Part shown: positions 1 to 10,458 of the stretch, one piece after another | How positions within the stretch are numbered: position 1 is the first letter of the stretch | Layout of the letters: every line of letters starts with the position of its first letter | NCBI GenBank assembly: GCA_039683515.1 | Contig: JBDKRG010000036.1 | Coordinates: forward strand, 61,033-125,032 | Source: JAJFUE01 sp039683515 | GTDB taxonomy: Bacteria; Sumerlaeota; Sumerlaeia; MVZB01 | DNA length: 64,000 bases | Direction of reading: 5' to 3' | Notes under the pieces: generated by a model | What the model saw: only the letters and a program-made list of their open reading frames with translations | The model's database searches: none | Told to the model about the DNA's origin: nothing | Position numbers and translations under genes: made by a program

Positions 1-739
1 CTGCACGTAATGCTTCGGCTGGTCGGGGGCGTAGCGGCGGTTCAGGCCGCTCACGACCTCGATCGGCAGCGCCAGCCCGATCAGCCCCGGCTGGCGCGAG
101 ACGCCCACGATCCGGACGTCGAGCCACCGGACCGGTTCCTTCGTTTTCGCCAGGCCGATCGTCGACTCGCCGAGGTAGATCTTGAAATGCTTGCCCACGA
201 CCGCCGCCGGGCTCAGCAGCGGCAGCCCGCCCGCGCGCGCCAGGCCGAGGTTGTACAAATCGAGGAAATAGCTCGAGATCACGACCGGGAACGGGTTGGG
301 GCTGGTCGGGATCGCCCAGGGCGTCGCCGTGGTGATCGCGTCGGCGACCAGCGCGCGGTCCAGGCCGTGGATCACGGCGTCGGAGCTGTATTCGGTGCCG
401 AACAGCGTCCCCTCGACGCGCGCCGGGAACTGGATCGCCTCGATCGGGTGGACCTGCTTGACGGCCGCGTTGCCGCGCAGGGCGCCGAGCGTCTGGTCGG
501 TGATCGGGCGGCCCTCGATCGCGAGCGGCCCGAGCGAGCCGCGCGCGGTTTCGAGCCGCACCTGCTCCTCGGGGAAGATGTCGCCAAGCCGCGAGCCGAC
601 CCGGAACCGCAAAGCCGCGCCTGCCCCGGCCAGCGCCAGCATCAGCGTCGAAGCCAGCGCCAGGACCGCCAGCGCCGCCAGCGCCCGCCCCGGATACTGC
701 CGCAAATGCCGCCAAAGGAGATGAAAGTAAAACCGCATG
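1..739 (-). CDS. ABC transporter permease, MacB/FtsX type (partial, C-terminus off the window)
   Basis: The reading frame opens with ATG at 739-737 and stays open to base 1, so about 246 N-terminal residues are present and the rest lies outside the window. The start MRFYFHLLWRHLRQYPGRAL is followed by one strong membrane segment (about residues 18-45) and then a soluble periplasmic-type domain, as in MacB_PCD proteins, whose FtsX core comes after. By family these permeases work with an ABC ATPase in lipoprotein release, efflux or cell-envelope remodelling; the ATPase is not in view. Codon use is strongly GC-ending, which separates it from the overlapping forward-strand frame. The FtsX membrane core cannot be checked here. 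Confidence 0.72.
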
Positions 740-1277
740 GCGCTAATAGCTTAGCTTACCGGGGCAGGGCGGTAACCAAAAAAATCGCGGGGCGGTCGTG
801 GGGGCCGTCGATGGGAAATCATAATCGGGGCGGGGAAGAAAAAGGAATTCCCTTGCGGACGCTTAACGGCCCTTACGGGATACTAATCTTTGGAAAAATG
901 AAAAAAACAAAGTGCTGAGTAAAAGAAACCCGGATTTTTTCTCACAGAGAGCACGGAGAGACGGAGGACAAAGAGAAAATTTAATCTGCTGCAAACTGCG
1001 GGCTAATGGAGAAAGCACGGACGAACATGGACAGGCATGGACGGGCACGGAAGGAAGAAGCGGAGATGGGCAGAGAAGAATGCGGTCAAACACGGCTGAA
1101 TGCGGGATTATGTTTGAGGAAAAAGTATTTCACGCAAAAACGCAAAAGAGCAAAAGCCGCGAAAAATAAAGCCACGAAAAAATACAGTCAAACGTCCCGA
1201 ATTTCAGAAACTTCAATCCAAATTAAAAATAAGCACACGTCCCCCGAATCCCCCAGTTTCCTTGGCCTCAGGCGCGG
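740..1277. repeat. Intergenic low-complexity segment, no gene
   Basis: No convincing gene is seen between the permease start and the type III PKS stop. The segment is AT-richer than its flanks and is made of slowly varying runs: 'cacagagagcacggagag' near 943-960, 'acgaacatggacaggcatgg' near 1021-1040 and 'acgcaaaaacgcaaaagagc' near 1133-1152. Small open frames here have a composition that follows these runs, not coding periodicity. The permease promoter probably lies at the left edge. Confidence 0.5.
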
Positions 1278-2384
1278 CTAATTGAACAACACGGCTTCGG
1301 CGATGAGGCCGGGACCGAACGCGAGGGCGACGGCGGGACGCGGGGCGTTCGTTTTGGCGAGCCGTTCCAGAATAAACAGAATCGTCGGCGAGGACATGTT
1401 GCCGCATTGCGCGAGCACCTCGCGCGAGGCGCCGAGCGCCGCGTGATCAAGCCCCAGCGCGCTTTCTACAGACGAAAGGATGCGCGGGCCGCCGGGGTGG
1501 ACCGCCCAGCTGTTGATCTGCCCGGCGCGCAGTCCGTTCGACGCGAGCCATCCCTCAAGCCACGGCCTCAGAGATTGCCCGATCAGCTCGGGCACCTTCG
1601 GCGAGAGCGTCATCTCGAATCCGTTGTCGCCGATCCGCCACGTCATCGCGTCGAGGCTGTCCGGGATCAGATACGAGCCCGTCGCGGAGATCGCCCAACC
1701 GCCCTCGCCGGCGCCGATCACCGCCGCCGCCGCGCCGTCGGCAAACAGCGCATTGGAAACGATCTTGTCCGAGTCGGCGCTGAACTGGTAATGCAGGCTG
1801 CACAGCTCGAGCGCGCACAGCAGCACGCGCGCGTCCGCGTCCGCGCCGCAGATCGCCCGCGCCACGCGCAGCCCGTTGAGCGCCCCATGGCACCCCATGA
1901 AGCCGATGTGCGTGCGCTCGACCGTCGGCGCAAGCCCCAGTTCACGGATCAGCGCGACGTCGATCCCCGGCGCGGAAAAACCGCTGCACGACACCGTCAC
2001 AAGATGCGTGATGTGATGGCGGATTTCGGCTTGCGGACTGCGGGCTGTGAATGCCTCGGCCGATTCGATTGCGGATCGTGCCGCGCGCGCTGCAAGCGAG
2101 GGCGCCAGCCGGTGGTAGACATCCATCCGCTCGGCCGTCGATGGATTGCGGATTTCGGACTGATCGCGAATCGAGTAAAAGTTCTGTTCGGGTTTTGAAC
2201 CATGATTTGCGTGGAGCAGCACGCTGTGGCGCCGCCGCACGGTCGTGCGCCGGTACAGCGCCGGCAGCGCCATGAGCTGGCCGTTCGCGTGCCGCGTGAG
2301 CCTGATCGCCAGTTCGGCCGCGTCCGCCTGCTCGATGGCGTGCGCGGGCAACGCCGTCCCCCAGCCCTGGATCGCCGCGTTCAT
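1278..2384 (-). CDS. Type III polyketide synthase (chalcone/stilbene synthase family)
   Basis: This 368-residue protein matches the usual type III PKS length. The complete catalytic triad is visible: Cys165 in GFMGCHGALNG, His296 in WAVHPGG and Asn329 in CGNMSS. These homodimeric thiolase-fold enzymes condense acyl-CoA starters with malonyl-CoA to give pyrones, resorcinols or related phenolics. The start was placed at the ATG whose first bases overlap the TGA of the upstream oxidoreductase (ATGA at 2384-2381); a longer upstream frame exists but overlaps that gene wholly. It is the last gene of a minus-strand run of glycosyltransferase, methyltransferase and FAD oxidoreductase. This recalls phenolic-lipid clusters such as Streptomyces srsABC (PKS, methyltransferase, flavoprotein). 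The product itself is inferred. Confidence 0.92.
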   Translation of the reverse strand: MNAAIQGWGTALPAHAIEQADAAELAIRLTRHANGQLMALPALYRRTTVRRRHSVLLHANHGSKPEQNFYSIRDQSEIRNPSTAERMDVYHRLAPSLAARAARSAIESAEAFTARSPQAEIRHHITHLVTVSCSGFSAPGIDVALIRELGLAPTVERTHIGFMGCHGALNGLRVARAICGADADARVLLCALELCSLHYQFSADSDKIVSNALFADGAAAAVIGAGEGGWAISATGSYLIPDSLDAMTWRIGDNGFEMTLSPKVPELIGQSLRPWLEGWLASNGLRAGQINSWAVHPGGPRILSSVESALGLDHAALGASREVLAQCGNMSSPTILFILERLAKTNAPRPAVALAFGPGLIAEAVLFN

Positions 2385-3520
2385 CGCGAGGCCCCCGGCT
2401 GCTGGATTGCGCGGATCAGCGGCGCGACCAGCGTCGGGAGCGCGCCGAGCGTCCCGACCGCGGCGCGGCTCAAGTTCGGCCGGCGCACGAGCCATGCCAG
2501 CGCCGCGCACCGCCGCCAATGGCTCCGGACGACTTTCCGGAACGTCAGCTCCCACTCGTCGGCAAGTTGCGGCGCCCAGTCCCGCGACGCGATCGGCGCG
2601 AGCGCGGTCGCCGCCACCAACGCCCACCCCATCCCTTCGCCCGTGAATGGCTCGACATAGCCGGCGCTGTCGCCGAGCGCGAACATCCGGTGCGTGGCCA
2701 CGCCGGCGCGCCGCCGGCTGAGGAACGGCGTCCCGCGCCAGTCGAGCGACTCCGGGGCCTCAATTGGCGGCATGCGGCACGCGCGCAGGATCTGGGCGAG
2801 GGCGCCGGCCGGCGTGAGCTCCTTGATCATTTCCGGATCGACCGCCGCGCCGATGTTCAGCCGCCCGTCCTCGATCCGCACGAGCCCGGCGTAACCCCCC
2901 GAGGCGCAGGCCATGTGGATCGCGCCGGGCTCATAGCCCGGCTGCGAAGCCGGCGCGATCGCCCCCAGCCCCATCCTCGAGGCGCGTCGGATCATCACCG
3001 GCCCGGCCGGATCCGCAGTGCGCCCCGCGAGCCCGTCGGCGGCGATCACGATCGAGGCCTCGACTTCCTCGGTCTGGCCGTTTTTCAATTCGACGTGCCA
3101 GCCGTCGGGTTCGGGCCGGATCGGCCGCGCGGCCGTCGCCGGCAAGAATTCCGCGCCGGCCTCGATCGCCGCGCCGGCCAGCGCCTCGTCAAGCGCGGCG
3201 CGCGAAACGGCGACCGCGCGCGCGAGCGGGACCGTCGCGCGCACCCCCCCGGCCGCAAGCCGAAGCAGCGTGAGTTCGACCGCGCCGAGCCGGTCGGCGA
3301 CCGCGCCCAGCCCGGCGGCGTCCAACGAGGCAAGCCCCCACCCGTTCAGGCAGCAGCCGCACACCTTGTCGCGCGGAAACGTTTTCTTCTCGACGAGCAG
3401 AACCGACCGCCCCGCGCGCGCAATGAGCCTCGCCGCGAGCGACCCGGCCGGGCCCGCGCCGACGACCAGCGCGTCCCAGCGCCGCGCCGCCGCCTCATGG
3501 AGTGTGATTGTCCCCGTCAT
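2381..3520 (-). CDS. FAD-dependent oxidoreductase, geranylgeranyl reductase/hydroxylase-like
   Basis: The protein has 379 residues. A Rossmann FAD-binding motif GAGPAGS lies at residues 21-27, followed by the Cys-rich stretch KVCGCCLNG typical of the geranylgeranyl-reductase family. A C-terminal flavin motif reads ALGDSAGYVEPFTGEGM. It probably reduces or hydroxylates the polyketide product or its acyl chain. The start ATG at 3520 overlaps the methyltransferase TGA in the same ATGA arrangement used at its own 3' end, which implies translational coupling along the operon. An alternative start 12 nt upstream (3532) is possible. The substrate cannot be read from the sequence. Confidence 0.88.
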   Translation of the reverse strand: MTGTITLHEAAARRWDALVVGAGPAGSLAARLIARAGRSVLLVEKKTFPRDKVCGCCLNGWGLASLDAAGLGAVADRLGAVELTLLRLAAGGVRATVPLARAVAVSRAALDEALAGAAIEAGAEFLPATAARPIRPEPDGWHVELKNGQTEEVEASIVIAADGLAGRTADPAGPVMIRRASRMGLGAIAPASQPGYEPGAIHMACASGGYAGLVRIEDGRLNIGAAVDPEMIKELTPAGALAQILRACRMPPIEAPESLDWRGTPFLSRRRAGVATHRMFALGDSAGYVEPFTGEGMGWALVAATALAPIASRDWAPQLADEWELTFRKVVRSHWRRCAALAWLVRRPNLSRAAVGTLGALPTLVAPLIRAIQQPGASR

Positions 3521-4227
3521 GTTCGCCGCCATTCCAGGATCCAGCGACGCGGCCAGTGCGGCGTGACGCTCGCGTTCGCAAGCCCCGCGCCCCACGCCAG
3601 CCGCGCCGCTTCCTCGATCGTGAACGCCGCCCGCACCGAGCGGATGCCGTCCGTCCGCACGACCTTCGACCGGCTCAGGAACCGCGTCCCGACCGACGCG
3701 AACAGAAGCCCGACCCGGTCGCGCCGCAGGTCGTCGACGATGACCGCGCGGCCGGCGGCTTCTTTCATCGAGCCCAGCAGGGCCGCCGCGTCGGCTTCGC
3801 TCAGGTGGTGCAGAAACAGCGCGCAGGTGATGACGTCGAACCCGCGCGGGATCGGCTCGCGTAGCGGGTCGAGCCGGAAGAACTCGACAGGCTCGCTCCC
3901 CGCGCGCCGCGCGGCATAAATCAACGCGGCCGGGCTGGCGTCGCTCCCGGCAGCCTCGATCCTGAGGCCGCGGCGGTGGCCGAGGCGCGCCAGGGCCCGC
4001 GGAAGATCGCCCGCGCCGGTGGCGATGTCCAGGAGGCGAATCGACCGCCCCGCCTCGCGCGCCACCCTCTCCACCCGCGGCCACACCGCCCGGGCCACGG
4101 CCGAAATGCGATTGATGCGCTCGAGCCCGGCCAGCGCGGCAATATGCTCCGCCACGCCGAGCGACGGGTCGTCCATCAACTCCGCGACGCGCCGCCGCGG
4201 CCCCATGGAAGAACCGAGCATCCTCAA
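3517..4227 (-). CDS. Class I SAM-dependent methyltransferase
   Basis: The protein has 236 residues with SAM-binding motif I LLDIATGAGDLPRAL near residues 64-78 and a later acidic motif around GSDASPAAL. The motif post-I/II region includes VITCALFLHHLSE, as in UbiE-like C- or O-methyltransferases. It sits between a glycosyltransferase (3-nt gap upstream) and the FAD oxidoreductase (4-nt overlap downstream), so it is probably a tailoring enzyme for the type III PKS product. Internal ATGs at codons 3 and 8 are alternative starts. Confidence 0.85.
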   Translation of the reverse strand: MRMLGSSMGPRRRVAELMDDPSLGVAEHIAALAGLERINRISAVARAVWPRVERVAREAGRSIRLLDIATGAGDLPRALARLGHRRGLRIEAAGSDASPAALIYAARRAGSEPVEFFRLDPLREPIPRGFDVITCALFLHHLSEADAAALLGSMKEAAGRAVIVDDLRRDRVGLLFASVGTRFLSRSKVVRTDGIRSVRAAFTIEEAARLAWGAGLANASVTPHWPRRWILEWRRT

Positions 4228-4230
4228 TCC

Positions 4231-5472
4231 TTAATCCGACCGATCCGACGGCCCGACGATGCTTAAAACCAGGTCCTCGAAGCGGCGGGCGCAGACGTCG
4301 GCGCTGAAGGCGGCGCGGACGTGCTCGAGGGCGGTCGCGCCCATGCGCTGCCGCAGCGCGGCGTCGCCCATCAGCCGCTCGATCGCCGCGCGCACGGCGC
4401 CGACGTCGTCGCCGTCGACGCGCAGGCCGCTGACGCCTTCCTCGATGGCGTCGGCCGTCCCGCCCGCGATCCCGCCGATGACCGGCGTGCCGCAGGCGTT
4501 GGCCTCCAGGAACACGATGCCGAACCCCTCGGTGTCGCCCGCCACCTCGCGGTTGGTCTGCACGAACAGGTCCGCGGCCCCGTAATAGCGCGGCAGCTGA
4601 TCCTCGGCCAGGTAGCCGAGGAACCGGACGCGCTCGCCGAGCCCGAGCTCAGCCGTGAGCGCGCGGAGTCTCCGCTCCTGGACGCCGGTCCCGCAAATCA
4701 GGTACTGCCAGTCCGGCGGCAGCGACGTGGAGGTTGCGAGCGCGCGCAGCACCTGGTCGATCCCCTTGCGCGGGATGAGGCGCGCGATCGTGATGAGCGT
4801 CGTGCGACCGTCGAACCCCAGCTCGCGGCGAAGCGCCTCGCGGTCGGCGGGGGGGCGGAACTTTTCGGTGTCGACCGAGCAGGGGAGGATTCGGATCGCT
4901 TCGTCGCCGATGCCGGCCAGCTCCTTGAGCTGGTCGGCCGTGAACCGGCTGATCACGATGTTGGTGCGCGCGGCGTGGATCGATTCGCGCTGGGCGCGGC
5001 GCAGGTAGCGCGCGATCGGGCCGCCCTCGAGGGTCTGCTGCGTGAGCTCCTCGCCGAGGACGTAATTGACGAGGGGAACGTCGCGCAGCCCGCACATCAG
5101 CCATCCGAGCCGGTAGGTCGCCCCGCTGACGACGACATCGGGCTTGAACTCGTCCACGACGCGGGCGAGCTCGCGGCGGGTCGTGGTGAAGAAGCGCACG
5201 GCTTCGGCGATGTGCTCGAGCGGCGAGCGGCCCGAGAAAATCAGGCGCAGGCGCTCGGTGCGGTAGAGCGCGTAGCCGTTTCGTTTGGCGCGGTCGGCGG
5301 CGCCCGGCAGGTCCTCGGGGCGCGCGTAGAGGTTTTCGGTCAGCACGGCCGATTCGATCCGCCGCGAGCGCGCGAGCAGGTCGTCGAACAGCCGCACCGC
5401 CCCGCCGTAGTTCTGCGGAAAGAAATACGGCGTGACCAGCAGCAGGCGCGGTTTGCGGTCGGGCTCGCTCAT
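4231..5472 (-). CDS. Glycosyltransferase family 4-like protein
   Basis: The protein has 413 residues and a GT-B fold. The N-terminus RLLLVTPYFFPQNYGGAVRL is typical of GT4 enzymes. The C-terminal nucleotide-sugar motif EGFGIVFLEANACGTPVIGG carries the EX7E glutamates, and IARLIPRKGIDQ matches the usual domain-boundary signature. Start was set at MSEPDRKP because upstream codons are poorly coding. It lies 3 nt before the methyltransferase and is likely the first gene of the PKS operon, so it may glycosylate the polyketide lipid or may act in envelope polysaccharide synthesis. Confidence 0.88.
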   Translation of the reverse strand: MSEPDRKPRLLLVTPYFFPQNYGGAVRLFDDLLARSRRIESAVLTENLYARPEDLPGAADRAKRNGYALYRTERLRLIFSGRSPLEHIAEAVRFFTTTRRELARVVDEFKPDVVVSGATYRLGWLMCGLRDVPLVNYVLGEELTQQTLEGGPIARYLRRAQRESIHAARTNIVISRFTADQLKELAGIGDEAIRILPCSVDTEKFRPPADREALRRELGFDGRTTLITIARLIPRKGIDQVLRALATSTSLPPDWQYLICGTGVQERRLRALTAELGLGERVRFLGYLAEDQLPRYYGAADLFVQTNREVAGDTEGFGIVFLEANACGTPVIGGIAGGTADAIEEGVSGLRVDGDDVGAVRAAIERLMGDAALRQRMGATALEHVRAAFSADVCARRFEDLVLSIVGPSDRSD

Positions 5473-5639
5473 GGCCAAGAAGAATAGCCGGATCCGCGCA
5501 AAATCGCAAAACCGCAAAACCGCGAATTGGAATTATTTTTGGAGGGGGGCGGATGAGAAAGGCAACGTGCAATTGGAGTGGGAAAACCCGATCAAACACG
5601 AAATTGCACGAAATCAAGCGCGTGGCGAGGGGTGGAGCG

Positions 5640-5760
5640 AGTGACATAAAGTTTTCCGGCAATAAAGCAGGTTCCGGCCGGTTAGCAAGGGATGTGCGGT
5701 TGATTCGATTACGATTACGATTACGATTACGAGCACGAACCGAAAAACCTTTGCGCTCGG
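5640..5760 (+). repeat. Mosaic ATTACG/AGCACG repeat element (locus A)
   Basis: The segment contains 'gcaataaagcaggttcc', then 'caagggatgtgcggttgatt', then four ATTACG hexamers, one AGCACG and the tail 'gaaccgaaaaacctttgcgc'. The same order of modules recurs at 13.9 kb. It lies between the glycosyltransferase start and the stop of the membrane glycosyltransferase-like gene. Confidence 0.75.
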
Positions 5761-5763
5761 CCG

Positions 5764-7101
<1,338 letters not shown>

Positions 7102-7147
7102 GTTATAAGCGACTAGATTCGGATTTCCACGGAGTAGAAATACCCCG
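7102..7147. promoter_or_regulatory. Short divergent intergenic promoter region
   Basis: Only 46 bp separate two divergent start codons (7101 minus, 7148 plus). 'ggag' lies 12-15 nt before the cytochrome ATG. Promoters for one or both genes must overlap this gap or the neighbouring coding sequence; no convincing -35/-10 pair was recognised. Confidence 0.3.
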
Positions 7148-8587
7148 ATGCGCAGTTTGATTGCAAGTCTTCTGGTCGCGGCGATGCTTGGGCCGGCTTT
7201 GGTTTCGGCCCAGGGCACGACCGCGTTGACCATTTTCTACTCGGCCCGGCGGCACGGCAACCTCGAGCCGTGCGGCTGCCACGTGACCGCCCAGGGGGGG
7301 CTCGCGCAGGAAGTGCCGGTCTATGCCGAGCGCCCGCTCGACGTGCCCGACATCCGCGTCGACGCCGGCGAATGGATGGAGCCGATGTCGGCCGCCAGCC
7401 CGGTCGCCGCGATGCAGTCGCGCTACGAGTTGCTCGGCCTCGAGCAGCTCCATTACGACGCGGTCAACATGGCGCTCACCGACCTGTTGCTCCGTCACGA
7501 ATACCTCGACTTTTTCGCCCGGCAGCAGCCCAAGGCCGCCGGGGCGCTCGTCTCGGCCAATGTGTACCTGCGCGACAAGCCCGACCAGCGCGCCTTCAAG
7601 CCGTACGTGATCGTGGAGCGCAAGCTCGGCGACGGCAAGGTCCACAAGATCGCGATCACCGGCGTGACCGACGCCAACCGGCCCGTCATCGGCCTGGAAA
7701 GGGCCGACCCCGCGAAGAACCCCGGCGTCATCGCGTTCACGCCGGGCTACGCGATCAAGGACCCGGCCGCCGCGCTCAAGTCGCTCATGCCGTCGCTCCA
7801 GCGCCGGGCCGACATGGTCCTGGTGCTGCACGGGGGCGATTTCAACGGCGCCAAGACCCTCGCCGAGACGGTCACCGAGATCACGTTCATGATCACGACG
7901 GCCACGCCGCCCGACCGCGTTTCGCCGCACTTCCTTGCCGGGGCCAACATCCTGTTCGTGGTGAGCCCGTCGGGGCGCCAGATCGGCATCACGACCCTGC
8001 GGGCGCGCGCCGGCGGCTGGGAGTTCCAGTCCCGCCCCAAAATGCTCGACGTCAAGGTTCCACCGACCCCCGACCCCGAGCTTGGCAAGATCGTCGCGGA
8101 TTTCAACAAGGTTTCGGGCAAGGATGCGGTCACCACCCACACGGCGCTCACCCGGGCCTACGCCGGGGCGCATCGCTGCATCCCCTGCCACGCCCAGATT
8201 TACAAGTCGTGGAAGGCGACCCCGCACGCCCGCGCGATGGAAAAGCCGGTCATCGAGGGCGAACAGTTCAACCCCGAGCGGCTGCGGCGCGCCACGACCG
8301 GCTACGGCCGGCCGGGCGGCTTCCAGCACCCGCGCCACGTCCAGAGCCAGCTGCTCATGAACGTCCAGTGCGAGGCGTGCCACGGCCCCGCGATCGGCCA
8401 CGTCGAGGCCGAGACGAGGTCCAGGCAGCCGAACCCGACCCCCGACGCAAAGGCGTCCGTCGAGGCCGAGGTCCGCAAGACGATGCCCCCCCGGAAGGTG
8501 CCCGAGGCCACGTGCCTGCAGTGCCACGACAAGTCCTTCAGCCCGAATTTCGATTTCGCGGCCGATTACGCAAAGGTCAAACACTGA
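7148..8587 (+). CDS. Secreted multihaem cytochrome c, UshA/5'-nucleotidase-like plus cytochrome c554-like
   Basis: The protein has 479 residues with a signal peptide (hydrophobic 5-18, cleavage near VSAQ). Residues about 25-330 resemble the metallophosphoesterase-like N-terminal domain found fused to cytochromes, with an isolated CGCH near residue 42. The C-terminal part carries three clear CxxCH haem sites: CIPCH at 344, CEACH at 408 and CLQCH at 456. Extra His residues around GFQHPRH could be distal ligands, as in cytochrome c554-type proteins. It probably acts in periplasmic electron transfer; the partner is not visible. Start ATG at 7148 follows a weak ggag. The next gene begins 61 bp downstream on the same strand. 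Confidence 0.8.
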   Translation: MRSLIASLLVAAMLGPALVSAQGTTALTIFYSARRHGNLEPCGCHVTAQGGLAQEVPVYAERPLDVPDIRVDAGEWMEPMSAASPVAAMQSRYELLGLEQLHYDAVNMALTDLLLRHEYLDFFARQQPKAAGALVSANVYLRDKPDQRAFKPYVIVERKLGDGKVHKIAITGVTDANRPVIGLERADPAKNPGVIAFTPGYAIKDPAAALKSLMPSLQRRADMVLVLHGGDFNGAKTLAETVTEITFMITTATPPDRVSPHFLAGANILFVVSPSGRQIGITTLRARAGGWEFQSRPKMLDVKVPPTPDPELGKIVADFNKVSGKDAVTTHTALTRAYAGAHRCIPCHAQIYKSWKATPHARAMEKPVIEGEQFNPERLRRATTGYGRPGGFQHPRHVQSQLLMNVQCEACHGPAIGHVEAETRSRQPNPTPDAKASVEAEVRKTMPPRKVPEATCLQCHDKSFSPNFDFAADYAKVKH

Positions 8588-8648
8588 CGATACGTATATG
8601 GATGGGCCCCGCGCGGCCGGATGTCGCGATTCGAGCAACTGAGCGCGT

Positions 8649-10073
8649 ATGCTTTATTATTTCATCTTTTACCTGTTCCTGCTCCCCTTGGAATACATCC
8701 AGGAAAAGATACCCAAGGGACCGACGGGAATGAATTACCAGACGCTGTCGCTGCTGGCGATGCTCGTCTGGCTGCTCGTCGGCCAGCGGCGGCCGGCGGC
8801 CCGCGGCGTCGAGGCGCGCTCGGTCGGCTCGCCGCTGTCGCTGTTCCTGGTCGCGCTGCTGGCGTGGAACTTTTTCTGCCGGGCCATGACCGGCTCCTCG
8901 ATCCCGACGCTCGATTCGGTCCTGAACCCGACCTCGCCCAACTTCGGGCAGTTCCTTCAGTTCATGAACGGCTTCCTGTTGTTCTGGATCGTCGTCAAGC
9001 TGTTCCACGACCGCAAGCGCCTGAACTGGCTGCTGTGGGCGATCGTGCTCAGCGCGCCGCTGGTGTTCCGCGCGTTCCGCAGCGACTTTCACGGCTCGGG
9101 CGGCGGGTTTTCGAACGAGCTGCGCGGCCGCGGCCCGTTCGTCAACGTCGGCTCCAACGAGCTGGCCGCCTACTTCCTGTATTGCGGCCTGTTCTTCCTC
9201 GTCTATTTCTTCCAGAAGGGCAAGCGGCTCTGGCCGCGGATCCTCTACATGATCCCGGGCGGCCTGTATGCCTACGGCGTGCTGTTCAGCTACTCGCGCG
9301 GGGCGTGGATGTCGTACCTGGTCGGCATCGGGCTGATCGGCGTCCTCAGGCAGCGGCTGATCCTGGCCGTCCTGATCGCGGGCGCCGTGACCGGCCCGAT
9401 GTGGCTGCCGCAGTCGGTCATCGACCGCTACATGATGACCGAGAACGAAGAGGGGCAGCTCGAATCGTCGGCCGAGTCGCGGGTCGTGTTCCACGCCCGC
9501 GCCATCGAGATGTGGCGCGAGTCGCCGGTCGTCGGCCACGGCGTCGGCTCGTTCAAGGCCAAGTACGGCATGGACACCCACGGCGTCTACCACCGCACCC
9601 TGGCCGAGCAGGGCGCCGTCGGGTTCGCGATCTTCATGGCGATGTGGGGGATGATCCTCTACATGTCGGCGCGGCTGTGGCTCGAGGGGCCGGTCGACTC
9701 GGACCGCCAGTACGGCTTCGGCCTGATGGTCACGACCGTTGCGCTCATGATCGCCAACATCTTCGGCGACCGATTCACGCACCTGCCGATGATCGGCCAG
9801 TACTGGGTGCTGGTCGGCATCGGCGGCCGGCTCTACGCGAACATGGTCGGCGCGGCGGCGCTCGACGACGAGGCCGGGGTGCCCGCGCCGGCCGAGCACG
9901 AGGCGGCGGGCCGGCCGGAAATAGAAATGAACATCGTGCAGCCGCCCGCGCCGCCGGTCCCGCGCCAGCCCATCGAGCCGGCGCCGGCCGCCCCGTCGCA
10001 GGAAACCGAAATGCAAATCGTCTCGGCCTCCTCAACCGAACTCAACATCGTCAGCCGCACCGGCCGCAAGTAA
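8649..10073 (+). CDS. O-antigen ligase/polymerase family membrane protein
   Basis: The protein has 474 residues with about ten transmembrane segments. It has a large periplasmic loop with the Wzy_C/WaaL-type region from ESRVVFHARAIEMWRESPVV to GHGVGSFKAKYG, followed by a conserved His-containing YHRTLAEQGAVGF. By family these proteins ligate or polymerise undecaprenyl-linked glycans at the outer face of the inner membrane. The C-terminal 75 residues form a Pro/Ala-rich cytoplasmic-type tail in which the short motif E-M/L-N/Q-I-V occurs three times, which is unusual for the family. It is probably cotranscribed with the cytochrome upstream. Confidence 0.85.
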   Translation: MLYYFIFYLFLLPLEYIQEKIPKGPTGMNYQTLSLLAMLVWLLVGQRRPAARGVEARSVGSPLSLFLVALLAWNFFCRAMTGSSIPTLDSVLNPTSPNFGQFLQFMNGFLLFWIVVKLFHDRKRLNWLLWAIVLSAPLVFRAFRSDFHGSGGGFSNELRGRGPFVNVGSNELAAYFLYCGLFFLVYFFQKGKRLWPRILYMIPGGLYAYGVLFSYSRGAWMSYLVGIGLIGVLRQRLILAVLIAGAVTGPMWLPQSVIDRYMMTENEEGQLESSAESRVVFHARAIEMWRESPVVGHGVGSFKAKYGMDTHGVYHRTLAEQGAVGFAIFMAMWGMILYMSARLWLEGPVDSDRQYGFGLMVTTVALMIANIFGDRFTHLPMIGQYWVLVGIGGRLYANMVGAAALDDEAGVPAPAEHEAAGRPEIEMNIVQPPAPPVPRQPIEPAPAAPSQETEMQIVSASSTELNIVSRTGRK

Positions 10074-10458
10074 CGAGCGCACGACATGAACGTGGGTTTT
10101 GGCGCGCCGCCAGTACCCGAACGGCATCACGCCGGCTCCGGCAGGAGCAACACGTTTGGAGTAAACCAAACACAAAAAAATACAGTCACGAAACACACGA
10201 AAGAAAACACGAAAAAGCACGAAAAAAATTTCCTTGTCGCAGAGACGCAGAGTTTGGCGGAGATGCGGAGAAATTCTTGAGGACAGGAACGAACAGGAGG
10301 CAACGGAGGAAACGGAGAATTTCTTGGCGGATCAGGACTCTGTTGCCTTTCCTGCACGTTTCTCATTTCTCATTTCCCGTTCGTTTGTTAAATTGTTCGA
10401 TTAATACTGCTGGGACCCGGGACTCGGGACTCAGTCCTCAGCACTCAGGACTTTTTTT
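10074..10458. repeat. Intergenic repeats upstream of obgE
   Basis: No gene is seen. The first part has drifting Cys/Lys-codon-like runs ('cacgaaacacacgaaag', 'cagagacgcagagtttgg'). The end (10413-10452) is a GGACTCA-type heptamer run stopping 6 nt before the obgE ATG. Confidence 0.6.
10413..10452 (+). repeat. GGACTCA heptamer run preceding obgE
   Basis: Imperfect heptamers (gggactc, gggactcagtcctcagcactcagga) end at aggact followed by a T tract and the ATG of obgE. The last AGGA lies at Shine-Dalgarno distance from the start. The same motif precedes blaI and the deacetylase gene. Confidence 0.7.

Noticed and set aside
10..918. 302-codon plus-strand frame at the left edge
   Set aside because: The minus strand encodes a clear ABC permease through the edge; this frame is its shadow.
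912..1281. Short plus-strand frames at 0.9-1.3 kb
   Set aside because: They translate the low-complexity runs and show no coding periodicity.
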